Shown here one piece after another: positions 1 to 8,842 of a DNA stretch of 38,078 bases. The position numbers were made by a program, and so were the translations under genes. Positions within the stretch are counted from its first letter, which is position 1. Each line of letters starts with the position of its first letter. The stretch spans positions 1 through 38,078 of the forward strand of contig JAHBMJ010000957.1 of assembly GCA_018398765.1 (NCBI GenBank), in the 5' to 3' direction. The notes under the pieces are model-generated. The model did no database searches and was not told the DNA's origin. It was given only the letters and a program-made list of their open reading frames with translations. The stretch is from Chromera velia. Its lineage: Eukaryota; Sar; Chromeraceae.

Positions 1-28
1 CCCCCTCTCTCTCTCTCTCTCTCTTTCT

Positions 29-78
<50 letters not shown>

Positions 79-165
79 CAGAGAGGGAGAGAGAGTATGA
101 GAGAGAGGGAGAGAGAAAACGTGAATCAGTGCATCTGGTTGCGTGCGTGAGAAAGTGGTAGGAAA
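1..165. repeat. CT/GT/GA microsatellite at the left window edge
   Basis: A (CT)n run with a few T interruptions fills roughly 1-60. A short (GT)n run (about 60-76) and a GAGA-rich stretch to about 118 follow. It directly precedes the first gene. No coding signal is seen. Because the right end of the window is also CT repeat, this is probably a contig edge. Confidence 0.9.
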
Positions 166-1889
166 ATGCGGCAAGGGCTCTCGGAAGTCACTATCTGCAT
201 CATAGTCGCAGCCACTTGCTGTTGTGATCTGGTATGGATTGTTCCCAGAAGACCTTTGCCTTCCTTCCTCTTCTCTGTCTGTCTCTGTGCTGCATGGTGC
301 AGTGTTGCGGATACTTTCCTGATCACTGCATGTGGTCAGTCAGTGACTGGGATGGTGTCAGAAAGTTCACCGCAATCGCTGTCTGCGTTTTTTTGCGTCT
401 CTCTCTTTCTACCTGTCTTTCTGAGAATGGTGGGGGGGCGTCTCTCTGCGTATTTTGTCTGCGGGGGTGTGATTTGTGCCTGTGTGTGCGAGAAGAAGGG
501 AGTGGTCGCGAGAATCTGAAGTTCTTTCCGCATTTTTCTTTTTCCTGTCGCTTTGATTGACCTTGCTTGCTCTTTTGTGCATGCACAGATGCTCTTTCTT
601 CACTGCCTCTTTTTTTGCACTTCTCAAGCCTTTCCCGTTCCCCTTCGGTCAAATTTCCCTCACTACATGCAGGGTTGGGTGGAACGGCACCGAGACCTTT
701 TCCTGCACAGAGTCCGAAATCTTCATCCCCGACCCTGACGCGATCACAGTCGCCCCCCCCGTTCCCCCTGAGGGACCCCCTGAGGACATTCACTTCGGGA
801 GAAACTCGACGGCTGAGTGCCCCAACCCCTGTGGGCCTGTCGGGGTCAGTCGGAAGGGAATTCAGGGGGGTAGCTTGGCTTGGCTTGGCTTGGCTTGGCT
901 TGGCTTTGGATGGCGTGTGGGTGAGAGGGAACAAAAAAACGATAGAGAGGAAGCTGTTCTGGTTTTCTATGCGAGGGAGATAGAACACGCTGGTTTTCTC
1001 CGTATCGGAGACCCTCTCTTTCCCCCCCAGACGTCCAACGAACGAGTCTCAACTTCCTCCGCGGAGCTTCGGTGACTTATCTCATCTGGTTTCATTTGAT
1101 CCCCTTTCTGCTTACCTCAATGACTTCCATGCCTTCTGTCCCCTTTCCTTCATTTCTGTCATCCCTGCTATTTGACTGCAGTGCTGCCAGTATAACCCCG
1201 ACGCATGCAAATGGTCAGTCGGGGCCATTGTAATTTGATTTTCGGTTCTTTTTGTGGGCTTATTCTTGATTCGGTTTCGGTCCTTTTGTATAAAGCCAAG
1301 CATTCCCCCTTGAAACATGTGGACGGAAGCTCGGGGGATCTGCTTGTGACACAGCGCTCTTCTTCAACCAGGCTGCTCTCTGTTTCTCTTCTTTCTTTTC
1401 ACATCGATCTGCCTTCCTCTCTTTCTCCCCAGCTTCTGCCGCATGGCAGTAAGTTGATCCCGTTCTTGTCTCCCTTCTTCATTTCGGCTGGCGGCTGTCC
1501 GTGAGGTTCTTCTCCTTCAGCTTTATCGAATGCACGTGTTTGCATGAGTGGGTGCGTCTGTCTGTGCGTGTGCTGGAGCATGCAGGTCCTGGGACCCTGT
1601 GAACGGTGAGGTGTTCTCCTGTGTGATGTCCGACCTCTTCATCCCCGCACCCACCGTGGAGGAACCCGAGGAGGAAGAGGAGGCGCCAGAAGAGGAAGAG
1701 GGAGGAGAGGAGGAAGAGGCAAGTGAGGGCACACCACCCGAGGAGGAGGCGGAAGAGGAAGAGGTGGCCGAGCCCGGGAACAGCGGTGAAGCAGAGGCAG
1801 AGGCAGAGCCGGAGGCAAGCGTGCCCCCTGAGAGTACTGCAGGAGAGACGAGGAGACTCAGAGGCACGGCAGAGGCCTCAGAGAAGTAA
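166..1889 (+). CDS. Secreted cysteine-rich protein with duplicated CCxYxPDxCxW module and acidic tail (5 exons)
   Basis: I do not recognise this family. The exon model is 166-231, 303-334, 673-844, 1182-1213 and 1586-1889, giving 606 nt, 201 aa and stop TAA. All phases agree. Exon 1 (22 codons) starts at ATG 166 and reads like a signal peptide, with a hydrophobic core TICIIVAATCCC. Exons 2 and 4 are 32-nt microexons encoding CCGYFPDHCM(W) and CCQYNPDACK(W); the Trp codon is split TG|G. Exons 3 and 5 begin with related blocks, GWNGTETFSC..SEIFIPDP and SWDPVNGEVFSC..SDLFIPAP, so the microexon plus long exon is a duplicated unit. Exon 3 has two N-glycosylation sequons (NGT, NST) and a CPNPC pair. 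Residues about 120-190 are a Glu/Pro/Ala-rich tail. Three of the four donors are GTCAGT and all acceptors end in GCAG. The two copies differ mainly at third codon positions, which supports this reading frame. The cell-surface or secreted location is inferred from the signal and the cysteines. Confidence 0.72.
872..906. repeat. (CTTGG)n pentanucleotide repeat in an intron
   Basis: About six tandem copies of a CTTGG/TTGGC pentamer lie in the third intron of the secreted-protein gene, 27 nt after its GTCAGT donor. This explains the repetitive apparent peptides seen there in several frames. Confidence 0.85.
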
Positions 1890-4800
1890 TTGCTGCAGCT
1901 GCCCTGCCCTTTCTGTCAAAGCCGACAGCAGTAAGAAAGATGCGTAGAGGGAGTGTTGTGGAACAGAAGAATGAGGCACACACACATGGCTGAGGTCGGA
2001 CGGGAAGACACCACCAGACAAGACAAGAGAGGAAGTGGAGAAAGAGAGGAGACGACAGACAGAGAGAGAGGATGGGGTGACGAAACCTTCTTTTCCTGTC
2101 TTGACTGCCTGACCTCTCCCTCCCTGCCTCCCTCCCTTCAGCCCGATGATTGCATATATACCTGTGTGTGTGAGTGGGAGGGAATCGAAGCAAAAGGAAT
2201 GAAAGTCGGGGGGTCTCCTCGGTCGATGGGCAGAGAGACTCCAGAACAGGACAGGAAGACAGACAGACACGGACGGAAATGAATGCCCGCGTTTTGTGTG
2301 TGTGTGTGTGTGTGTGTGAGTGAGTGAGTGAGTAATTGTGTTTTTTTTGTGAGTCTCTGTCTACCGGACAGCAGAAATACAAATCAAAAGTCGTTCATGT
2401 GGACGACGTGAGAGGTGCCATACCAGCGTCGAAAAGGAAAAAGAAGACGAGGCGCCGTAGGAAAAAAAAGGCGCTCCTGCCATCTCCTTACGAAGGTCTG
2501 TGGTGGGTAGGTCGTCTGCAACGTGGGTGCTGGTGTAGTCCATACTGGACTTTCCTTTCTTGTTCTCACCGGGTCCCCCTTTTTTTGTTTTTCCTGAGTT
2601 GATGCGGCGGGAGGGAGGCGATGCAGAGGAATGACAACGAAGAGGGGCCAAAGCGCCTCTTTTCGTTACTGCCTGGCTGCCGGCCTAGCTGTCTTGAATG
2701 CCGATGGTTGGCCTGGCAGGGAGAGAGAAGACAGACACTCCTTGCAAAGTAGAAGAGAAGAGAAGAGAAAAAGAAGCTAGGGTGCTTGGGCCTTCCTGCC
2801 TCGGCAAGGTAACAAATGCATTAATTGTCGATAATTCCTCTTTGATGAGAACCTTTCCTTCGGGCAGGGAGGAAGGAGGAGGAGAAGAAGAAAGTGGAAA
2901 GACTCGAGCGCGACAGAGGAAGAGAAAGACGCAGAGAAAAACTCGCCTACTCTTCCCAGAAATGCGCACAGCGGGGCTTTGAGAGCCGATGGACAGGGGA
3001 CTTGAAAGAGAGGCGATCAAGTGGAGGAGTGACGATGCAAACAATAGAAAGCCAGTTTGTAAAAAAGTGAGAGAAAAGAAACGGAAGGAAATGGACAGGA
3101 GCTCGTCCTATGAGGGCAAGGGAAGAGGTGGGAACGGAAATCTTCTAATGACTGCGTGCCTGAGTCTGCGTGTCCGTCCGTGTTAGAGGCGCGTGCGTGC
3201 GTGTGTGTTCATTCGTGTATCTGAATGTGTTCGTTGTACGTGCCGAGTGCGTTTCCAAAGTTTCGACCGGTGCTTTGTGAAAGAAAATCTCCGAACGGGG
3301 GCGCAGCTCCAAGTTTCCTTTTTCTCTTCATTTTTCGTTGTGTGCTTGTCTCTCCCCCTTTTTGTAAAGGGTCGATTGCGTCATTGCGTAAGAGTGGGCA
3401 GAGCGCAAAAGAATTCTGCCAGAAATGAGAACAGAACGACCATCATGGACGGGAAACGCCCACTAGTCCTTTCATCTCTCTGCCTGCATGTTTGCCTGCT
3501 TTGTACCACCTTTGTGTGCCTGCCTGCGACGAATGGTCGGGCAATTCGCTGTGATGCCTTTGTTTATGCTGATCTGCTTCATGCATCGCGCGTGAGAGGT
3601 CGAGCAAAATGTCTCCCTCCCCCCGTCTGTCCCGCCTTCACTCACTCAGTTTTTTTGCCTCTCGATGTCTCGAGAGGCCGCCGCCGGCTGGGCTGTGCTG
3701 TCTCGGGAAAGGAAGGCCGTGAGAAGTATTTTTCGTTTTTTGGAATAAATCAAACAGAAAATTTTAAAAGGAAGGGTCTTGAACGGGCCCAACAATGCAG
3801 GGATGCAGGAGAGCAGGAAAGGGAGGGAGGGAGTGAGAAGCTTGGATTTCTCTCCGCTCTTCTCCCGCGATGGATCCGCAGGATTTATTTTCTTTTTCGA
3901 ATTTTTTCGAGAACACGAAATTCTTTGAACTTTCCTTCTCACTCCAATTAAGAAAAGATGGACAGACAGACAGACAGTCCGCATGCGCACTTGATTGATT
4001 TCTTGTCGATTGCGGACTTGAAGAGCTGCTTGCTGACGTGATCGGTTGATTCTCCCTTCATTTGTCTTGTCACGGAGGTCTGTGTGTTGCGTGTTTGCTT
4101 GCATGCTTGTTTTTGCTTTTTTCTTCCTTGTGCTTTGCGCAGACGTTGAGGAGGAATGGAGCCCAGAAGAAGGGGATGAAAAGGAGCCCCCTTCTCTTAC
4201 GCTTCTGTGAAAACGAAAAGTGACGGTCTCGTGCAGATCCACCGAGGGATGATAAGACCTAGGATGAGACCGACAAATATATTTATTGGAATGGAATCTT
4301 TCGTGTTATATCGCTTTGAAGCGAAGGCAGCATGCACACGCTGGTTGAGTGTGCATGCAAATTTCTCCCTCCTTGTTGTTTGTTGCGTTTTTCGTCCCTC
4401 CCCCTGTAGCTTGCTCTACGCAAAGACAGACACAAGGGGGGCACTGCAGTGCATGCCTCTCTTTCCTCGCCGTATCCCGCGTCATCCTGCCTTTGTTTAG
4501 AGGGAACGGCAGTTCTCGTCCCCGTTTGTGTACCAGAAGAAGCAGAAGCTTCAATAAGTGCGTGGCAGCTTTGGAAATGGACACAGGTACGTCAATGAGG
4601 TCAATGATAAAGAGAGTGACTGCAAACAATTCACAACACTTCTTGTTGCCTCAGTTGTGCATTGTTGGGCTGTGCTGCTTCCCTTCTCTGGCAAGTCTCA
4701 CAGTGTGTGCAAGCATGTACAGCCCATGATTGACTCTCTTCCGTTGTGACAGAGATCGACCGCGGGGACAAAATGAACAGGAGAACAGGACAAGGGAGCT

Positions 4801-4936
4801 CGTGCTTCGCATTCCTTGCGATTTTTGGGAAAAACTGGAGGGAAAGACGTGAAAGTGCATGAAAAAAAGCGCGTGCGTATAACGTGTGGAGTTCATACAC
4901 CAGTGCGAATTGAGCAATGACACAAACTGTCTTGGT
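1890..4936. other. Gene-poor interval downstream of the secreted-protein gene
   Basis: No exon chain can be supported here. The stretch holds GA- and CT-rich tracts and a (TG)n plus (GAGT)n run near 2297-2332. A short basic open stretch (about 2380-2490, rich in Lys/Arg) follows an AG and ends near a GTCTGT, but nothing links it to a second exon. The longest open frame, 3193-3951, is treated separately. The interval probably contains the 3' UTR and polyadenylation region of the upstream gene, although no distinctive signal was identified. Confidence 0.5.
3445..3951 (+). CDS. Unassigned open reading frame, doubtful
   Basis: From ATG 3445 a frame stays open for 168 codons, and the open stretch begins at 3193. 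The first 30 residues are hydrophobic (LVLSSLCLHVCLLCTTFVCL) and could act as a signal peptide. The rest is Arg/Ser/Phe-rich with no motif I know. The region is pyrimidine-rich, which lowers the frequency of stop codons, and no flanking introns of the local type are obvious. A chance open frame is the more likely explanation. Confidence 0.15.
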   Translation: MDGKRPLVLSSLCLHVCLLCTTFVCLPATNGRAIRCDAFVYADLLHASRVRGRAKCLPPPVCPAFTHSVFLPLDVSRGRRRLGCAVSGKEGREKYFSFFGINQTENFKRKGLERAQQCRDAGEQEREGGSEKLGFLSALLPRWIRRIYFLFRIFSRTRNSLNFPSHSN

Positions 4937-5170
4937 AACCTCCCTGAACCTAAGTGTCACTTGAAAAAATATAATCAAGATCATCTCTATCTGTGGCATC
5001 TTTTTTCAAGAGACCGTCCACGCCTGCGGCGTAGACGGTCAAGACACCGTCCAGATATGCGGCTTTGGCTTTCAAGACACCATAAATGATCCACGCCTGC
5101 GGCGCGGACTTTCAACCTTATCCAAAAATGCGACCTGAACTTTTAAGTGGTAGTTAGGTTCAGGGAGGTT
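4937..5170. mobile_element. Foldback / MITE-like element with ~30-bp terminal inverted repeats
   Basis: The left end AACCTCCCTGAACCTAA (4937 onward) is matched inverted by TTAGGTTCAGGGAGGTT ending at 5170. Imperfect matching continues inward (GTGTCACTTGAAAA against TACCACTTAAAA) for about 30 bp. GTCTT occurs on both sides (4929-4933 and 5171-5175) and could be a 5-bp target duplication if the left end is placed at 4934. Inside, GACCGTC (5012) pairs with GACGGTC (5040) and ACGCC with GGCGT. The 14-mer CCACGCCTGCGGCG is present at 5018 and 5091. No transposase is encoded, so the element would be non-autonomous. The class is not identified. Confidence 0.68.
5012..5040. repeat. Perfect internal hairpin of the foldback element
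   Basis: GACCGTC-C-ACGCC-TGC-ggcgt-a-gacggtc forms a stem of 7 plus 5 base pairs around a three-base loop, interrupted by one C/A mismatch. It lies in the centre-left of the 4937-5170 element. Its core 14-mer recurs at 5091-5104. Confidence 0.8.
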
Positions 5171-5720
5171 GTCTTAGTGAAGAGACTGAAGTGAATGTAA
5201 AGTTATGTAAAGTCAATTAATGTGTCTTAATTAGTAAAACGTCTAAAAACTTCAAACTTAGGTCTTTACTTTCTTATAACAATTAAAATAGAATATAGTC
5301 AAAAATAATTATCATTATTATAGTTTGAATCTGTTAAACATGCGTTTGTTCCGCTTCACTATAATAATTGACGTCATTTATATGATTGATTGTGTGTTGC
5401 ATAGTATGCATATTCCCATTACAAAAAAAAAAGAAAAAATAATTTAAGGTTTTTTTTTTTTAAAAAAAAAAATCACGTATTAAACTTAAATTGCATAATG
5501 TTGCTTAAACTGAATCAACCTGAATGCAACAAATGAAAAATACTTTAAAAATTCAAGAAAAAAAGGATGTAAACAAGACAGAATGATAATGTTTATAAGA
5601 ATAAGGAGAGTGAGGAGCCGGCCATGGGAGCAGGGGCAACTAGAGGGACAAGGTATGAGGAGGTTATCGATTTGAGGGAAGACAGAGATTGAAAAAATTA
5701 GACTTAATTTAGGGAGGGTT
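5171..5720. other. AT-rich island with no gene
   Basis: Base composition changes abruptly from roughly balanced to strongly AT-rich just right of the foldback element. The island contains a T12-A11 palindromic run (5450-5472), A-tracts near 5422-5438 and no sizeable open frame. GC content recovers from about 5610. It is probably inserted DNA of different origin, such as transposon debris or organelle-derived DNA. I cannot identify it. Confidence 0.6.
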
Positions 5721-6526
5721 ATTGAAAGTAGTACTCAACGAACAGCCTAATCAACGCCGTTAGACCAAACCATACATGTATATGCAAAGACCCCCAGGCC
5801 TCAGCCAGGCAAGCTGAGCGACCCTCGCCAGATAAAAACCGATAAAAACGTGAAGGAGAAAAAATGAATTTGAAGAAGGAAAGAATGAAGGGAAAATAAA
5901 GAAAAGGCGAATTTTGTTGGTTTTTGTCAAAACTTTGTGTCTGTATCGTGCGCAGGCAGTTGGAGCGCCTGCACAAGTTTTTGAAGGGAAAAAAAGCGAA
6001 TTTCCATGCACGCATAAAGTGCAACACAATTAAGCAAATCAAAATCCACGCAATTGCTGATCGATGCCACCGGATCTTCACCTATATATAGCTGCTTGGA
6101 TGCGAACTGTTTGAATGGCTTCTGCATGTTCCACACCAACAGGCTCGCTTCAGACTTCTGCATTTGCCGAGCTGCGAGAGAACGCTCTTCTATATATTAC
6201 GTCCGTCTATACTTACCACAAGACCCAAAGAAAGAAACCAGCGATCAAACTGTGGCGAAGCAGTACCTTGAATCTCTATCTGGGTCAAACAAGAAGGAAA
6301 AGTGTCCTCTCTTAGCTTAGACCGACAGAGGGGCTCTATCGAAAAGTGTTATAGGTCCATGCTTGACGGATCGCCTCTCGTTCGATTGGAAATCTGTGCG
6401 CACGCAAGGAGACGCCATTAAGGCGTGTCTGTGAATCTCTTTGTCGCTCGCTCTTCAATTGAAGTACTGCAAACAAATCCCGGGAGATGAAGTCACTGAT
6501 CTGGATTTCTTCCTTATCGATAGGAA
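5721..6526. other. Unassigned upstream flank of the giant gene
   Basis: This interval holds short open frames on both strands but no splice-linked exons. It should contain the promoter and 5' UTR of the gene starting at 6527. A TATATATA stretch occurs near 6082-6089, but the distance to the start is large and I do not call it a promoter. Nothing else specific is seen. Confidence 0.4.
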
Positions 6527-8842
6527 ATGCCTGGATTGGAGGGAAGCTCACAGAGGGAAGAGCCGGACTTGAGGTCAGATATTTCATTTTCTCCCTTCTT
6601 CTTCTTTTTCTTTGTGTTACATGCAGTATGCATTCTAGTGTGCATGAAACGCTTCGCATTGCTGCTATGCTCTGTTCAGGCTCCCCTCTTCCTCCACAGC
6701 AGTGTGTTAGAGCCGGGTCATCCAGACCCGCTGGATCGCCTCTCGGCCTTGGTGGAGGTCCGTCTGCACACATTTTAATTCTGACGAATTTGCAAGAAGC
6801 TGGCGGAATTCATTCGCTGTTTGAGCATGCATGCGTATGCAGATCCTCTGTATAGATGCGAATGCACACTCGATCCTGGAAGGGATGTCTTTGACAGTAG
6901 ACCACGGAGTTGCTCTTTTGTCTCGTGCTGTCCATCAGCTTCTTTTTTCGTGGAGAGGCTGCAATGTGCAGATGCATAGGACGGCAAAAGGGGGAGACGA
7001 AGAGGGGAAAACAAGGAACACGGGACAGCAAAGACAAGCTGTACTGCAAAGCATACAGATGCGTTTCTGCCCATACCCTCCGTCACTTAACTGCTCTTCT
7101 GCAGATCCAGGAGGGCTCCGCTTCGTCTTCCTCGCCCTCCCCGTTTCCCCCACAGCGCTCTTTTTTACAGAGGGAACATCGGAAGGAGGCACTGAGACAA
7201 AGAGACACAGACAGGGAAGAAGACAGCACACAAAAGACCTCCAGTTTCAGTCAGTCAATCAGTCCGCAAGAGCCATGCACACAGACTTGGCAGGAAGCCG
7301 ATGCTTCACGCGCAAAAAAGGACAAAGGGTAGCAAACTGAGCGACGCGACACGCTTGGAGTACCACTGTGGGTGCCAGAGTCTCTCTGCTTTCTTCTGGC
7401 TGAGTAGGAATGTTGTTAATTGTTTCTTATCTCATTGGGAGGTGCTTTCTTTGTTTCCTTTCATTCTTTTCCTCCCTCCCTGATTGCTTTCTGTCTTCGC
7501 TGCCGTCTGTCCTCCTCGATTGAATGTCACGCATGCAGACTTTGTCAAGACGTCACCACTTCTGAACGTTTTTGGAAAAGGTCGGCATGCTTTTCTCTCT
7601 TTCTTTCCCGCCCTGTCTCTCCTCTCCTCTCCTGTCCTCCCCCCTCTGCTCCCTTTGTTTCATTTTTTCAAAAGGTTGCGGTCAGCAGGAGGGCGGGCAC
7701 TCAAGTAACGAAGAAAGACGACTCAGATAGGTGCACGACGATGCGAAGATGAAAGAAAAAGTTCAGAGACAGATGCAGGTAAAGCTGGGTGTACACGTAT
7801 GGAAGGAAAGACGGACAAGGAAAAATCGGAAGTCTTCGAGCAAAGCGGGCACAGAGAGCTTGTGAATAGAGATGAGAGCAAAGCATAGACGAAAGACAGG
7901 TCGGATTTTTTTTTTTTTAATACGATAACTTTTACTTTGGCCGATGTGTCTGCCTTTTGTTTTTTTAGACGAGCTTCCGGTCGTCGTGTGTCTCTTCTTT
8001 CTTGTATGTCCATTTTGTTTTCACCTTCACTTTTCTTCTCTGCCTCTTCCTTCCCTTCAGGGTCATCTATCCGCAGAGTGACGGATTGCAGTCAGACTGC
8101 AGAAAGTCCAAATTTATCCGGAATGAACTACTTCACGAGCGCACTTGATTTTACGGAGAAAGTGATCTCCTCCTGTCCCTCCGCCTCCCCCATGAGTCTG
8201 GCACTGGAATACACAAAGAAGGTCTCTGAGACAATGTCCAAATTTGAAGATCCGTCAGGAGCCAAAAGCTACCCGGAACAGCACAAGATGACCATAGAGC
8301 AGTTCCACGAGTCCTTCATTCTCTGCGCCGTGATCCAGAATCTGTTTTGGAAGGCAGAAGCCGAGCCTTTCTTTTCTGGATCAGGAGAGCTGCTCAATGC
8401 CTTACTGGACCTCTTTGGGAAAACTTTCACGGCCCCTGAATTAGATTTGGGTCCGGCGTTGACGATCCTCTCTTTCTTTCTGAAGATGAGAGAGGAACTC
8501 ACAAAACACCAATTCGCACATGCAGACAAAATATCTGACTTCTCTAACATGCGGTCCCTAGGACGCTCAGCTTTCCAGAAGCCGACCAGCCAACGCTTGG
8601 ACTTTCTTGACAAAGTTGCTTCAACATTCGCATTAAACAAAACCCCATTCTGTCCTGAACCTTCCCAAGCATTCGGTCTCCTCCCATCAGGTCCGGAGCT
8701 TGTCATGAAAACGTATGGAAACTTCAACATGGACATCTATCTAGACTCAATCAAATTCAAGAATGGACAAGGAGAGACTGCCGACCTCTCCGGCCTCATC
8801 TACTCGCAGGCACTGGAATACCACATCGGGTTGCTGGATCAG
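6527..8842 (+). other. N-terminal region of the giant protein, exons 1-5 (residues 1-358)
   Basis: Start ATG 6527 was chosen because it opens a frame whose phase-2 end at 6573 (donor GTCAGA) joins 6700. That exon joins 7105 in phase 0, then 7539 and 8061 in phase 1. The donors (GTCCGT, GTCAGT, GTCGGC) match the local style. The first ~95 residues are polar and low-complexity (SSSSPSPFPPQ, many Arg/Glu/Gln), typical of a disordered leader. The 782-nt exon at 8061 encodes a helical stretch (SALDFTEKV, LALEYTKKVSETMSKF) with no motif I recognise. An optional exon near 6843-6896 would also fit in phase 0 and cannot be excluded. If exons 1-4 are wrong, translation could begin at ATG 8123. Confidence 0.6.

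Noticed and set aside
3193-3951. A 252-codon open frame on the + strand
   Set aside because: It lies in pyrimidine-rich DNA where stops are rare, has no recognised motif and no linked exons. It is kept only as a doubtful ORF from ATG 3445.
6843-6896. An optional exon (ILCIDANAHSILEGMSLT) between 6757 and 7105
   Set aside because: It fits in phase 0 but is not required, and its donor GTAGAC is weaker than those around it. Left out without strong evidence either way.
7937-8060. Extension of the 8061 exon upstream to an ATG at 7937
   Set aside because: The stretch is a pyrimidine-rich intron end leading to TTCAG, and the phase-1 donor at 7580 joins 8061 cleanly.
8269-8736. Long minus-strand open frames opposite exons of the giant gene (also 14866-15555 and 27232-27954)
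   Set aside because: They are antisense shadows of well-supported + strand exons and have no motifs.
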